Positions 11,421 to 23,210 are shown, numbered from the stretch's first letter. The stretch: DNA of 64,000 nt from Pleurostoma richardsiae (GCA_030052745.1 JANBVO010000013.1:186001-250000); one strand, 5' to 3'. Notes: generated by a model not told the origin, from the sequence alone. Numbers and translations are program-made.

Positions 11421-11675
11421 ACTCTTTGACAATGCGAGATCGGGCACTTCATGATCACCATTTGTGAGAATTATATCGTGATTCGTTTCGTTGTGTCCCC
11501 AGACACTTCATACTCTAGGATTCCCGAAAGCAACAGAACGCCAATTCTCCATCCCTAGACCAACAAAAGAATATCGTTTCCACCACGACATATCAGCCGT
11601 GTCGAACATCGAGCAGATAACACAAGACGTCGTTAGAATCGAAGCCAGAGGAGGAAGCGCGATTACGTAACCCTT

Positions 11676-12103
11676 CTACTGCAGAGGACTCTGGCCCTTA
11701 GTCGTGAATAGGTCCTTTCCCTCGAGGTTCTTAGCCGAGGCCTGTGCAAAGAGAGACTTTGGTTTCACTCTGCAACTAGATTAGAACTGAACGTCGTATG
11801 CGGTTGACAGAAGGTGATACACACTTTCCAACATGCTTGTTGCGCAGCGCGTTGAGCTTGGCGGTGCAGGGACTCATGATATTATCCGATGGAGAGACGT
11901 ATTGCTGGGTCCTGGACAGCTGGGTTAGTTTGCGTCCATGTGTGGTATATGGCTGTCGCGGAATAAACTCACTTGGCCTCCTCCATCTTGGACTGCAGGA
12001 CCTGTCGATGATACTCCATGCTCTTGATCTCGGCCTTCCTTGTGGGCTCCTGGGCCGTCATGACGGCGTTGATGTCCTTGCTCGACAAGACGTTGGCGGA
12101 CAT
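11676..12103 (-). CDS. Spo12-like mitotic exit protein
   Basis: Small nuclear protein family linked to mitotic exit (FEAR) and meiosis in yeast. Three exons on the minus strand: 12103-11973, 11911-11825, 11769-11676. Introns are 61 and 55 bp; 103 aa. The N-terminus is MSANVLSSKDINAVMTAQEP, then KSMEYHRQVLQSKM. The Spo12 signature is YVSPSDNIMSPCTAKLNAL followed by RNKHVGK. The tail KPKSLFAQASAKNLEG is also typical. No single frame shows it, because each exon is under 45 codons. The second acceptor was selected because it joins KTQQYVSPSD in frame. The 3' end faces RBG1 (255 bp apart). Confidence 0.88.
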
Positions 12104-12578
12104 GGTTTCTCTTGGCTGTCGGTGCTAAAACCGACTTTTGAGGTGTGTGATTTGAGACTTGGGTGAACTCGTTAAGCCTCGCGGTAGTGCAACGCTCGAG
12201 AACAATTCAAAATTCGTGAAGATTTTGTTTCCGAGAGAAATGAGCAATGCGTATGCGAACAGAATGGTTTATGGCTGTCGGCTGCGGCGCAGTTGGATTT
12301 ATGAAAAAGAAATCTTCCCCAGTGCCAGAGTAGTGAGTCAATAGATTGCCTGATATGGAAGGCATTGGCACGGCAACAGCACACCCGTTCTGCTTGGAAT
12401 GCGCTTTTGATGGCGGGGTGCGCCACAACCACCTGCAATGACCCCACCAAGGTACCGAGTACCAGCGGCAAGGACGATGGATGCGCTTTAGGTACATCAC
12501 GGGCTTTGGGTTGTCAAACAATATTGATTCAGAGCGGCTGTCCAATGTGTGAATAGCTCGCTGAGGATAGTTACATAT
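12104..12578. other. Intergenic: Spo12-like promoter and acyl-CoA dehydrogenase 3' flank
   Basis: 475 bp with no supported gene. Short open frames on both strands here show no family features. Confidence 0.4.
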
Positions 12579-14196
12579 TTACAGCTTTGACTTGACGATG
12601 TTCGACCCGGGCTCGACAGTCTTGACTCCGTACTTCCTGAAGAGCTCTTCCGTCTTCTGCCTTTGTCTCAGAATCTTGGCCGTGACCTCCTTGCCACGGC
12701 GGTTCTCGTTCCTGCCCATCTGCTGCAGGTGGACCTCATCCGGACCATCAGCAAGCCTCAGCGTCCTGATCCCCGCCCACAAGTACGCGAGCGGAGTGTC
12801 CTGGCTGACGCCGGCACCCCCAAAGGCCTGAACGGCCCGGTCGATGACGGTCAACGCCATCTGCGGGACGAGGACCTTGGCTTCGGCGATCTCTTTCAGC
12901 GCAGCCTTCGGACCCAGATCGTCCATCCTAGCCGCGGCGTTGAGCACCACCATGCGCGCTGCGTCGATCTCGATGCGAGACTTGGCGACCCATTCGAGAA
13001 TCACCCCGTGCTCCCTCAGCTGCTTCTTGAAAGGCGTCTTCGTCGGGTCGTTGATCCTCATAAGCATCCACTCCAGCGCTTTCTCTGCCTGTGCCATTGT
13101 TAGAGAAGCACCCTGGATCGCGGGTAGATATAGACAGGCCAAAACTCACCGAGCCAATGGTCCGCATAGCATGGTGGATGCGGCCTGGACCCAATCGACC
13201 CTGGATAATCTCAAAGCCACGTCCCTCACCGAGGACCAGATTGCGAGCGGGGACACGGACGTCTTTGAAACTGATGTGCCCGTGCCCGTGGGGTGCGTCA
13301 TCGTAGCCGTAGACGGTGAGCATACGGTGGATCGTGATGCCGGGGGCATCTGCCGGGACGATAACGACAGACTGCTGTCTGTAGGCGTCCTTGTTGTGGG
13401 CATCACTCTTGCCCATGACGATGTAGATTTTACACCTCGGGTCTCCAGCACCGCTTGACCACCATTTCTGAGAAGCCGTCGTTAGCCTTTACCGGGCCAC
13501 CTTGAGCGACCCGAAGGGATGCTGCTCACCTGGCCGTTCAAGACATATTCGTCGCCGTCTCGCCGGATATCCAGTTCAATATTCCTGGCATCGGAGGACG
13601 CCACCTGAGGCTCTGTCATCAAGAACGCAGAGCGTATCTCTCCATCCATCAAGGGCTTCAGCCATTCCGCCTTCTGCTGGTCGTTGCCGTACTTGGCAAG
13701 CACCTCCATGTTGCCCGTGTCCGGCGCCGAGCAGTTGACAGCCTCAGATGCAATCCTAGACTTGCCGAGCCATTCCGCCATGAGGCCGTATTCGAGGTTT
13801 GTGTATCCCGGGGATTCCTTGTAGTGGCCCTTCGGCAGGAACATGTTCCACAGCCCTAGAGCCTTGGCTTTCGCTTTCAGCTCATCTATGATGACCGGAT
13901 AGTGATCCCATCGTGCGGCACCTTGGCCAATCTGGGCTTCGACAACTGGGTCGGCACTGGAAGAGGGGCCGTTAGCCTGTTGTGGTGGCCACACGGTTGA
14001 ACCTGCCTGAAGGTGCGGCTCACGGAATGCATTCCTCCTCGACAAACTTGGCGACGAGGTCGAGGGTTTTCCTCGCCCGTTCGCTGACACGGTTTTCCAC
14101 CTAGATAAACATGCATCAGCAAATGCTTTGGAAGAATGCAGCATTGGAAAGCCATAATTCAGAAGCACGTACGATAGCTGGTATACTGGATGACAT
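12579..14196 (-). CDS. Acyl-CoA dehydrogenase with C-terminal SKL (peroxisomal)
   Basis: FAD-dependent enzyme that introduces the 2,3 double bond in acyl-CoA. Exons on the minus strand: 14196-14173, 14100-14024, 13956-13530, 13467-13150, 13088-12579. Introns are 61-72 bp; 451 aa. The N-terminal helical domain is residues ~1-170 ([40 protein letters not shown]). The middle strand domain has [17 protein letters not shown], then [20 protein letters not shown]. The C-terminal helical domain has [20 protein letters not shown] and [20 protein letters not shown]. The closest family is the fungal ACAD10/11-like group. The protein ends KSKL, so a PTS1 peroxisomal signal is directly visible; the location is inferred. 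Substrate length class cannot be read from the sequence. The start gives the short [13 protein letters not shown] leader typical of these proteins. Confidence 0.93.
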
Positions 14197-14917
14197 TGTA
14201 GATGAGGCAGGAGTCTAGGTATCTGTGAGCTAGCACAAAGGTATGTGGATGTTCAAGGCGATTCTAGACAACCGCATGAGATCTTCATCAGGGAATAGTA
14301 GACCAAACGTTGAAGAATGACAAGAGTTCTCATTGATGGCTCGTCTATTTAACAATTCCTCGGGCCCTGCATGTCTGACATCCATGGACGCGCGGGCGAG
14401 CCGAGGTACGATGCCTCCCCTTGGAGCTCTCCTTCAGCGGGGTTGGCCTCGGTCATGCAGTGGTGAGCTGATGCCGTTGGCTAATGGGCCCGTGGCGTCT
14501 GTGGGGAAGTGGGCCTCCCCGTCGCCGAGTGACCTGGCCCTGCAGCCTGGGGTTCGGCGGTGGAAGAAGTAGACCTCCGACATCAGGCGCACGGACCATG
14601 GCACTTTGCCTGCCACGACTTAACCACTGTATGTACCGTGGTTCTCACTTGAGCCTCATTCGAGATATCACTGGGCCATCTCGACACTTCTGCCACCACG
14701 ACCGAGTCGCTTCCACTCGTGGCCCCTGACCGCAGTTCATAATTATTAGTTCTCAATTTATTGCTTTTGACGGTTATAGCTGCATTTCGGGTTCTCAGGT
14801 GCAATCAGGCTGGCCCTCGCCAGAGTGTTTGCGACGCAGCTCATCTGAGCTGGGGGGTGCAAGTGTGTGGGAACTATTTTGCAGGCAGGTATCGAGTCGA
14901 CAGAAGGAAAAGAGAAC
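14197..14917. promoter_or_regulatory. Divergent region between the acyl-CoA dehydrogenase and TAF5 genes
   Basis: 721 bp with no supported gene. It is expected to hold the promoters and leaders of both genes. No specific element could be assigned. Confidence 0.4.
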
Positions 14918-17900
14918 ATGTCGGGTCCCGCACCTCAGAGTGCAGGTGGTGCATCCAGCGGTGGATATGGCGGGCAGGCTCAACATGGAGGAGCAGGAGG
15001 AGCAGCAGCAGGAGGAGGAGGAGGCACGGGCACAGCTGCCTCGGCGGCGCCACCTCCGTCTGCGCAGAACCTGAACCAGATTGTGAGTTTCTCACTTTTC
15101 CGTCAACAGCTTCGTAACATTTCTGCCGACTCGTTCCTTGGTCCAAGTTTCTCGCATTCACTGTTCAAAGCCAGTCGATCTTGCCGCCTGTCTTTTTCGT
15201 CTCACACTCTTCCCGCCCTCATGCCCCTTCGCCCTTACACCTCTTTTCAATTCTCCCCTTTCCGACTCCTTTCCGACCAATTGTTTTGAAGTCTTCACGA
15301 TACAATCCAACCGCCGTCGAAAATGGCAGGGCCAAAGGAGCAAGCTGGCTATATTGCCAATACGCCACAAGCTGCCCCCGTGGGCAAGCTGCCCAAACTC
15401 ACGCTGCCCTCCACTGCATGCTTTGTGCCGCAAGCTGCACCTGCAAGCAAGCCGCCCCAGCCACCTCTACCTTCTGCTCTACACCCAATGCAGCAAGCTT
15501 CCCCTGCTGGCAAGCTGCCCGGACTCAGACAACTGCATACACGTCCTGCGCCGAACCCTGCTTCTACACCCAAGCAGCCGCAAACTACCTACACTCACGA
15601 CGAGCTGCAAGCAACACTTTCGCTGGACTTGTCGAACTCTAGCTATTCGCGCAACCGCGCCCTTCGCGCCATTACGCCTCGGGCCAGTGGCAGTTATCTT
15701 CGCGCCGGGCCTTTGAGGGCATCACTCCGGAAAGATGTTAACCGCCTTTCAGACGAGAAGTCGGTATGTTTACTGTTGGTACAAGTGGGCTGTGCCTCCC
15801 GGCCAGGCTCATGCTACTCTTCAACCAAGCGAAAGTCTTCGCATCAGCCACTTCTCACTCTTTCCCTTTCTTCCCATCAATCTCACAACACAACAAACTC
15901 CCATGGGAGTGGCCTTGAACACGCATTCCGGAATCTCTTTTCTGCCTCCCAAATTTCTTTCATTTGATTCATCCAGCTCTGTATTCAACTCGCCGTTTCC
16001 ATCAGAATGACGGAAGGCGAAACAACGCCAGTGACTTTGCCATCGAGCAAGAAAGCTGATTCGAAGCAGGTCACAGACTATCTCTTGAAGCGGGGATTTA
16101 CGCAGACGGAGGAGATCTTCAGGAAAGAGTCTGCTAATCTTGGCCCAGACGGAAGACCCATCCACACTAAGGTTGAAGAGATGGGGGCGCGCAAGTTTGG
16201 GGAAGCCTTCATCCTGCTGCGAGACTGGATCGAGAATGGACTCGACGTCTACAAGGTGGGTCAAGAACGACCGAACACTGTAGAATCGACTGACAACTTT
16301 GTAGTTCGAGCTTAGAAAGCTGCTGTGGCCCGTATTTGTTTATTCCTTCCTCGAGCTCGTAGAGCGACGATACCCAGACGAAGCAAAGGCATTCCTCAAC
16401 AAGTTCACGCCCGTTTTCGAGAAGATCCACGGGGATGATCTCCGAACATTCGCCACAATCTCACTCCCACAGCATATTGCTGAAAACAACACTACCAAGT
16501 TGTATCGAGAGAACAAATATCGTATCCCCTTGAACCTCCACGTTGAGAGAAGCCTTTTCCATTTCATTGATCGCGAGACCGACCGCGGCGGGTCTCTGAT
16601 CTCTTGGATCCTGTCTTCCTTCTGCCAGATCGATAAGACGGCCAGAGGCCCTATTGACCCATATAGTTTTGAGGCCCTCTACCGAAGAACTCAGAATGCG
16701 GATCTCGACGAAGTTGACCTTCAGGAAGGCATTCCGGGTGTCTTTACTGGCGTCACCAACAAGGATATCCTTGACGCTCCGTTGAAGCTTGGTCCTCTCC
16801 CTATGGAGCAGGAGCTTAGGGAGGACGTGCGTGCTGAGCTAGAGGAAGAGGATCAGCGCCACCCGCCTACGGACGGTAGACCAACCTTGGTGGAGGAATT
16901 CGATCAAAAGATCAAGCGTGAGGACAGCCCCGATGTCCCTTCTCGAGCAGACCTTCCCCTTCCACCCTCCCGCGCTCGCGATGTCGTCATGGAAATGCAG
17001 AAGGTGCGTGAGAACCGGGACCGGTTCAAGATCGAGGGCCGCACCGGGGGCGTCGGCGTACCCGTCTCGGTTTGCATCTTCACGTTCCACAATACTCTTG
17101 GAAGGTAAGTAGTGAGGTTTTTGCACCCAAGTCCTATGGAAAGCTAACGTCATAACTAGTGTCTCGTCTATGGATTTCTCGAAGGATCATGAGCTTGTCG
17201 CTATCGGTACGATGGATTCGTATATCCGCGTTTTTAGTCTGGACGGCAAGCCGCTCAAGTCCAAGCTGAGCACTGAGAAGGATATCAAAGTGAACAACCG
17301 CAAGCTGATCGGTCATTCGGGTCCTGTTTATGGCCTGTCTTTCTCCGATGCCATCTCTTCTGCTAATGCGGTGGGTGGTGACGACGCTTCGCAGGTTGAG
17401 ACGGGCCCGAAGCTACTGCTTTCGTCCTCTGCAGATGGCCATATTCGCCTCTGGTCCCTTGATGTTTGGAGCTGCCTGTGCATTTACAAGGCCCATGATG
17501 GACCAGTCTTTCGTGTCCTGTGGAGCCCGCATGGGCACTACTTTGCGAGTGCCGGCTGGGATAAGACTGTTCGCATCTTCATGCAGGACCATGCGTCAGC
17601 TCAGCGCATCTGCGTCGGTCACGATACGAGCATCTCAGCGATAACTTGGCATCCCAACGGAACATACGTCTTCTCGGCCTCTGATGAGACGGACAAATCT
17701 ATCCGAATGTGGTCTGTTGTCACCGGTCAGTGCGTGCGGGTTTTCACTGGCCATACTGAGTATATCAGCGCGCTTGAGTGTGCCCCAAATGGCAAGATGC
17801 TTGCAAGCGCCGATATTGGCGGAAACATATTCTTCTGGGACATCGCCAAGGGTACTCGGATCAAGCGCTGCCGTGGTCACGGAAAGGGCGGTATTCCGTC

Positions 17901-18309
17901 GCTAAGCTTCAGTGTCGAATCTACCGTGCTGGTCTCTGGTGGTGTGGATGGAACGGTCCGGTTGTGGGACGTTGAGCTTCCTGCTGATGCTAATAAGACG
18001 GGCCTGAGTGGTGCGTCCATGACAGGAGCGCAGCCGCCGCAGGATGGCGGCAACGCGGCTAGCGACAGCGTCACGGTCGGCGGCCAGGCAGGTCCGACCA
18101 TCACGGTCGGAGGTCAAGGCGCGCAGCAGTCTACCTCCACCGCCGCTGGAAGTGGAGCCGGTGGTACTGGCAAGAAGAAAACAAAGGAGGTCATGGTTAC
18201 ACCCGACCAGATCAGCGCTTTCCCGACGAAGAAGACCCCCGTCATGAAGGTGCAGTTCACGCGCATGAACCTAGTCGTGGCAGGTGGCTGCTATGACCCG
18301 GAGCGTTAG
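14918..18309 (+). CDS. TAF5: TFIID/SAGA subunit TAF5
   Basis: WD40 scaffold shared by the TFIID and SAGA complexes. Exons: 14918-15082, 16070-16255, 16305-17104, 17160-18309; 766 aa. Exon 1 encodes a Gly/Ala-rich leader ending in AQNLNQI. Exon 2 opens with the LisH-like [20 protein letters not shown]. The TAF5 N-terminal domain follows ([39 protein letters not shown]). The WD40 propeller starts at ~residue 385, with six clear blades (for example [11 protein letters not shown]...[21 protein letters not shown]) and a seventh at the end ([20 protein letters not shown]). A Gly/Thr-rich loop lies inside the propeller between blades 6 and 7. Intron 1 (987 bp) is about fifteen times longer than its neighbours and contains open frames. 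Two other possible starts lie in it (15323 via donor 15764; 16007 in frame with exon 2). The 14918 start was chosen because its NLNQIV junction is conserved in fungi. Confidence 0.92.
15323..15763 (+). other. Possible alternative first or cassette exon inside TAF5 intron 1
   Basis: 147 open codons from an ATG in good context (GAAAATGGC) to a perfect GTATGT donor at 15764. Its phase (0) matches TAF5 exon 2 at 16070, so splicing would make an alternative N-terminus. The predicted peptide is Pro/Ala/Gln-rich. It holds three diverged copies of a repeat ([41 protein letters not shown]) and then a [20 protein letters not shown] stretch. I recognise no family. The frame stays open past the donor to 15967. 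It could equally be a chance ORF in an expanded intron; only transcripts can decide. Confidence 0.3.
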
Positions 18310-19015
18310 TGCGGCGGCTGGCAAGGATGTTGATTGGGAAGCTGATCGAGAGATTGTTCCGTTGCTGACTGGTTGGTTGTTCTTGATCTACGGGCTCAGG
18401 CGTAGGAGGCTGAGGCACGGTCGGGTTGTCCTCTTTTGCGCATGGATACCACGGTGTTATGGATCAAGAACGTGTAGTCTATTAAAAGGGCAGGGTGTTT
18501 AGGTATATCGTGGCATGGTATCGTGGCATGGACCTGCCAACTGCTTCCGGTCATTTCTATAGCCGGCAGCATACCTAGGATGCAGCTAGGACACTTCGGA
18601 TTGGCAGGCACAAGTAGTAGTATTAGGCCTCGTAAGTCGAAGAGGCAAAGGGAGACGAGTTTCGTGATACCATTCCAATTGTTCGTTCTTCCCAGCTAGG
18701 AATCAATTTTGGGAGATGAACACCAGCAGGGTAGTGCATCTTAGCCTTTTGCTGCACCTCCAGGTGGTGGAAATAGGAGGGAGTCCGCTCGCCTAGGAGG
18801 TGTGGAGACAGCAGTTCCGCACAGTCGACGAATCAGGATCGTCATCCCGACCCAGGGACACAGCTACCTCACTCGCTCACTCACGTCACCTTGCCAGGCG
18901 GAACCATTCGACTGTGTACACCAGTCTAGCCCTGCAACACCAAAGGAGAGGTGAGGGACTCGGTGTGTCTTATCAAAGTGTTCTAGAGACATCGCAGTCT
19001 CGTCAGTCCATCGTA
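18310..19015. other. Intergenic: TAF5 3' flank and VPS5 leader
   Basis: 706 bp. The VPS5 frame is open upstream of its ATG from 18800, but that part begins at a non-ATG codon and lacks family features. Nothing else is supported. Confidence 0.4.
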
Positions 19016-20902
19016 ATGGATCCCTTAGAAGAGACGCCGTGGGCAGATACCGCCGCTCAGTCATCGACCACCACTTCCCAGACCGATGAACCTGCTGCCT
19101 CCAGCGCTGCGAAGTCGCCAGCACAAGCGACCGCACCCTCGAGCGCCCGGAGCTCGCGCATGACCCCGCGTCGCCTCGTCGCGCAGCCTACGAGGCTCGA
19201 GGCCGTCGAAGATGACCCATTGGGGCCCCTGGGCGCCAGCAGCGGTCCGTTGGAGGCGCCGCCCGCCCCGCCGCAGAAGGAGGCGCAACAGCAGCCCTTG
19301 GCTATCCGCACCACCCTGCCTGCTTCCCAGCAGCCGCAGCGCAAGCCCGACCCTCATCGCATCGACGACGACGACGACGATGATGCCGCCCTCGGCCGCG
19401 CGCCGCGCGTGCCGCCCCCTGTGCAGCCGGCGCAGCCGAGCTCCGTCCGGTCGGGCACGTTGCCGAGCGTGAGCGTCGAGCAGGCAGCGAATCCCACGTT
19501 CCATATCACGGTGGGCGACCCGCACAAGGTCGGGGATCTGACCAGCTCCCATATCGTTTATTCTGTGCGGACAAAGGTACTGTTCCATGCCCTGTGTCTA
19601 GGGCATCCCAGACCCGGTTACTGAGGTCGGTGCTAATATACCTCGCCTAGACGACGTCCAAGGCGTACAAGGAGCCCGAGTTCGAGGTGAAGCGGAGATA
19701 CCGGGACTTCCTATGGCTCTATAACACACTGCACGCCAACAACCCGGGCGTGGTGGTGCCGCCTCCGCCCGAGAAACAGGCCGTCGGCCGCTTCGAGAGT
19801 AACTTCGTCGAGTCGCGCCGCGCCGCGCTGGAGAAGATGCTCAACAAGACCGCAGCTCACCCGACCTTGCAGCATGATGGAGACCTGAAGTTGTTTCTGG
19901 AGAGCGAGTCGTTCAACATCGACGTCAAGCACAAGGAGAGGAAGGAGCCGAATCTGGGCGAGAGCAAGGGCATGTTCAGCAGCCTGGGCATCAATGTCGG
20001 CGGAGGCACCAAGTTTGTGGAGCAAGACGATGTAAGTCCATTCTCACACCCGTGCGCAAGAAAGCTGTGCTCACATGAGATAGTGGTTTCATGACAGACG
20101 CGTGTATCTTGACGCCCTGGAGAACCAGCTCAAGGCCTTACTAAAGGCCATGGACGTCATGGTCAACCAGCGCAAGGCCTTGGCCGAATCGGCAGGCGAC
20201 TTCTCCGCGTCCCTCCACGCTTTGTCCACTGTCGAACTGTCAACAACGCTCTCGGGGCCCCTAGACGCCTTATCCGAGCTGCAGCTCACCATCCGGGACA
20301 TCTACGACCGACAGGCGCAGCAGGATGTGCTGACCTTCGGCATCATTATCGAGGAGTACATCCGGCTCATTGGCAGCGTCAAGCAGGCCTTCAACCAGCG
20401 GCAGAAAGCCTTCTACTCGTGGCACGCCGCCGAGTCGGAGCTGCAGAAGCGCAAGGTCAACCACGACAAACTCCTGCGCCAGGGCAAATCCCAGCAGGAT
20501 CGTCTCAACCAAGTCGGCGCTGAGGTTGCGGATGCGGAGCGCAAGGTCCATCAGGCGAGGCTGCTATTTGAGGACATGGGCAGACTGCTTCGCACTGAGC
20601 TTGACAGGTTCGAGAGGGAGAAGGTTGAGGACTTCAAGTCCGGCGTGGAGACGTTCCTGGAGAGCGCAGTGGAGGCGCAGAAGGAGGTATGTCTAAAGGC
20701 CTTCGAAATTTCGAGACCGTGTGACGAAAACTAATATCAGCCACAGTTGATCGAGAAGTGGGAGACATTCCTGATGCAGCTGGACGCGGAGGATGACGAG
20801 AGCGTCTTCTACAAGCCGCCTGTCCTGGCCCCCTCAAACAAGCCTGCCGGTGACACGGCTGTAGACCGAGCCAGAGCTCGCATTGACGAGGATTCAGATT
20901 AG
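19016..20902 (+). CDS. VPS5: Retromer sorting nexin Vps5 (SNX1/2 type, PX-BAR)
   Basis: Membrane-binding and membrane-bending subunit of retromer, which recycles receptors from endosomes to the Golgi. Exons: 19016-19576, 19651-20031, 20084-20686, 20747-20902. Introns are 52-74 bp; 566 aa. The first ~150 residues are low complexity (Pro/Ala/Ser-rich, with an Asp7 run). The PX domain is at ~160-275 (FHITVGDPHKVGDLTSSHIV, EFEVKRRYRDFLWLYNTL, VVPPPPEKQAVGRF). The linker GMFSSLGINVGGGTKFVEQD and WFHDRRVYLDALENQL opens the BAR domain, which runs almost to the end (AFNQRQKAFYSWHAAESEL, LIEKWETFLMQLD). RRYRDF contains the PI3P-binding Arg. The ATG was chosen because the upstream in-frame extension is not conserved-looking. 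Confidence 0.95.
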
Positions 20903-21197
20903 TTAGATTGCCAGCGGACGGAGGCGGGCGTAGCAATTCATCTCGAGGCGGGGGTTCTTTTCCATGAGACACGGGGCAACCCGGAGATCGGACAGGGCCA
21001 ATGGCTTTTCGTACAGATTGGGAGGCGCCCCTTTGACGTTCTATTCTGCCAATATTGTACATAGTCTAGCCCCATGCAATGGGCTTTCTTAACTCAACCT
21101 CAGAAACCGGCGTACAGATTGATTGCTTGATTGTTATACATGGACTCGAAGAAATGTGTCGCTGGAAGATGAGGTCCCGTCGAACGACACATCAACC
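20903..21197. other. Convergent gap between VPS5 and MRPL36
   Basis: 295 bp between two 3' ends; no gene seen. Confidence 0.4.
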
Positions 21198-21851
21198 TCA
21201 CCTCTTCCTCCCGCCCTTGGAGCTCTTCTCCACTCTCGCCTGGTCCTTCGCGCTCATGCCGCCCGTCTTCGTCTGCTCCTGCATCGCCGCATACCCGCTG
21301 ATCAGATCGCCCAGCGAGTCGAACGGGTCCTCAGCCGGCGCCGCCGGCTCCTCCTTCGCAGCCGCAGCCGCCTCGGCCTTCTTCGAGCCCTTCGCGCCCG
21401 CGGCACCCCTGGCGGCGGGAGCGGCCTCCGCGGCGGGCTGCTGCTCCTCCTCGGGGCCGGCCTGCGCGACGTCCCACCCGCGGCCGAAGCGCTCGCGGAA
21501 GGCGGCCAGCTTGCCGGCCTCGTCGACCTCGACGTTGCGCAGGGACTTCTCGGAGGGCTGCCACAGCAGGTGGTTGCGGCTGTCCTTGGTGCTCTTGTAC
21601 AGCGCGGCGGGCGAGGTCGTGCGCACCGTGTAGGTGCTGCCGTCGCTCAGCTGCACGAGCTGCGTGAAGTGGTAGGGCCGCCGCGGGCGGGCGACCTCGG
21701 TGGCGTGGCGCACCTGCGAGCAGTGGAGCGCCGGCGGCGCCCTCGCTGCTGCTGTTGCGGATGTGGTGGTGGATGGCCGGCACGGGGAGGAGGAGGATGT
21801 CAGGAGGGAGGTGGTCCTCCGGGGGAGGAGCGTCGTGGGGACTTTGCCCAT
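21198..21851 (-). CDS. MRPL36: Mitochondrial large-subunit ribosomal protein bL31m
   Basis: Structural protein of the mitochondrial 54S subunit. Single exon, 217 aa. Residues 1-~50 are Ser/Thr/Arg-rich with few acids, consistent with a matrix-targeting presequence. The bL31 core is RRPYHFTQLVQLSDGSTYTV, then TTSPAALYKSTKDSRNHLLW and FRERFGRGWD. The C-terminal ~90 residues are an Ala/Glu/Lys-rich extension (AAEAAPAARGAAGAKGSKKA) ending KSSKGGRKR, longer than in yeast. High GC with C/G at third positions. The assignment rests on the conserved core. Confidence 0.85.
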   Translation of the reverse strand: MGKVPTTLLPRRTTSLLTSSSSPCRPSTTTSATAAARAPPALHCSQVRHATEVARPRRPYHFTQLVQLSDGSTYTVRTTSPAALYKSTKDSRNHLLWQPSEKSLRNVEVDEAGKLAAFRERFGRGWDVAQAGPEEEQQPAAEAAPAARGAAGAKGSKKAEAAAAAKEEPAAPAEDPFDSLGDLISGYAAMQEQTKTGGMSAKDQARVEKSSKGGRKR

Positions 21852-22215
21852 TGTGTGTAGTGTGGAGGAGGTCGGGGCCGGACTCTCGAGTTGACTGCCG
21901 CGGAGTATGTATATGAAATTGTATACGGCTTTCGTGATTATATCTTCGGCATGCTCGTGTCGGTGGGTGCTTGTCGTTGGATCGTCGTTAAAAGGGACAT
22001 CTCGCTACACGGATACGACCAGTCCCAAAAATTTGGCAGGGCCGGCCAGCCGGATCAACACGGAGCGCTTATCGTTATCGGCGGCCGAAACTTTTCTTAG
22101 CTACGGAGACGCCGTCATAGCTCGCGCAGCTCCCTGAGAACAAAACCCGGAGTCCAGGCCGACGATGGCCATTCTATCAGCGAAGGACGCCTGAAATTTG
22201 CGTGAATGGGCTGAG
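21852..22215. promoter_or_regulatory. Divergent promoter between MRPL36 and the flavin-reductase-like gene
   Basis: 364 bp; no gene and no strong element identified. Confidence 0.35.
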
Positions 22216-23210
22216 ATGAGGGGCCGCTGCATCTTGCGCTGCACAGCCAGATGCGCATCGGATCTGCAGCATGGCTCTCGGTGGTCAGGCCACCCGTCGA
22301 TGACCTCTGCGGGCGAGCTCGCCTCCGGCTGGAAGGCCAGCTTCAATGGTAGGCCCTCGGACGCCTTCACGCCAGCTACTCAGTGATTCTACATTTGCTA
22401 ACAGGCGGTTGTGTAGGAGGGCAGAGAAGGACCTTTCGCCTCTCCTCGCCTCATAATAAGCAGTGGAAGACCGCCCCCGCCGTCCCGCCCTCTGTCCATC
22501 CTCACTCCTCGACCACCGAGACGGCCCTCACCCTTCCCGAGCAGCTGCGCGGCCTCATGCGGCTCTTAACGCATTCCGTCGTCGTGTGCACCTCCCGAGG
22601 CGGTGAGAGTGCCGCCGGCGATTACGTGGCCTCCTCTTTCCCGGACCAGCAGCCAGCGCCCCGCGCCATGACCATGTCGTCCTTCACGTCCCTCACGCTA
22701 CACCCCACGCCCCTCGTATCCTTCAACGTCGCGACGCCGAGCCGCACGCTCGACGCCGTGGCCGCGAGCGGCCTCTTCAACATCCACGTGCTGGCGGGCG
22801 ACCCGGCCGGGGCGCGCGTGGCGGAGTGGTTCCGCCGGGGCAACGCGGAGCCGATGCACGTGTTCGACCGGATCGGCGAGTGCGGGTGCGAGGTGATGCC
22901 GCCGCAGCCGGACCAGGACTCCACGGGGGCGGACGGCGAAGGTGAGGAGGAGCCGGTGCTGCCGCCGCCGCCGCTGCTGAGGGGCCCGGGGATCATGTAC
23001 GCGATGCGGTGCAGGCTGCTGAGAGAGGAGCCGTGCGGAGGACTGGTCAGGGTCAGGGACCACGTGATCGTGCTGGGAGAGGTCCTGGAGATCCTGGAAG
23101 GCCAGCGGAGGGACGAGGAGAGCGGCGAGGAGCGATTTGGGCTGGCGTATGCGGACAGGCGATACAGGCAGCTGGGCAATATAATGGTGGGCGAGGGTGG
23201 GGAGGCGTAG
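22216..23210 (+). CDS. Flavin reductase-like (FMN-binding split-barrel) protein, N-terminus uncertain
   Basis: Exon 2 (22405-23210) is firm. It carries the split-barrel signature LRGLMRLLTHSVVVCTSRGG, AMTMSSFTSLTLHPTPLVSF, TPSRTLDAVAASGLFNIHVL and, near the end, GLVRVRDHVIVLGEVLEIL. These resemble NAD(P)H:FMN oxidoreductases; the substrate is unknown. A 56-bp intron (22349-22404, GTAGGC...CTAACAG) joins exon 1 in phase. Exon 1 may start at ATG 22216 (312 aa in all) or ATG 22300 (284 aa). The junction region (GGQRRTFRLSSPHNKQWK) is basic and could belong to a mitochondrial presequence, an inference only. Residues ~205-235 form an acidic/Pro loop (GEGEEEPVLPPPPLL). Confidence 0.72.

Noticed and set aside
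21123-21860. 245-codon plus-strand frame over MRPL36
   Set aside because: Arg/Leu/Gly-rich mirror of the GC-rich ribosomal protein gene; no homology seen.
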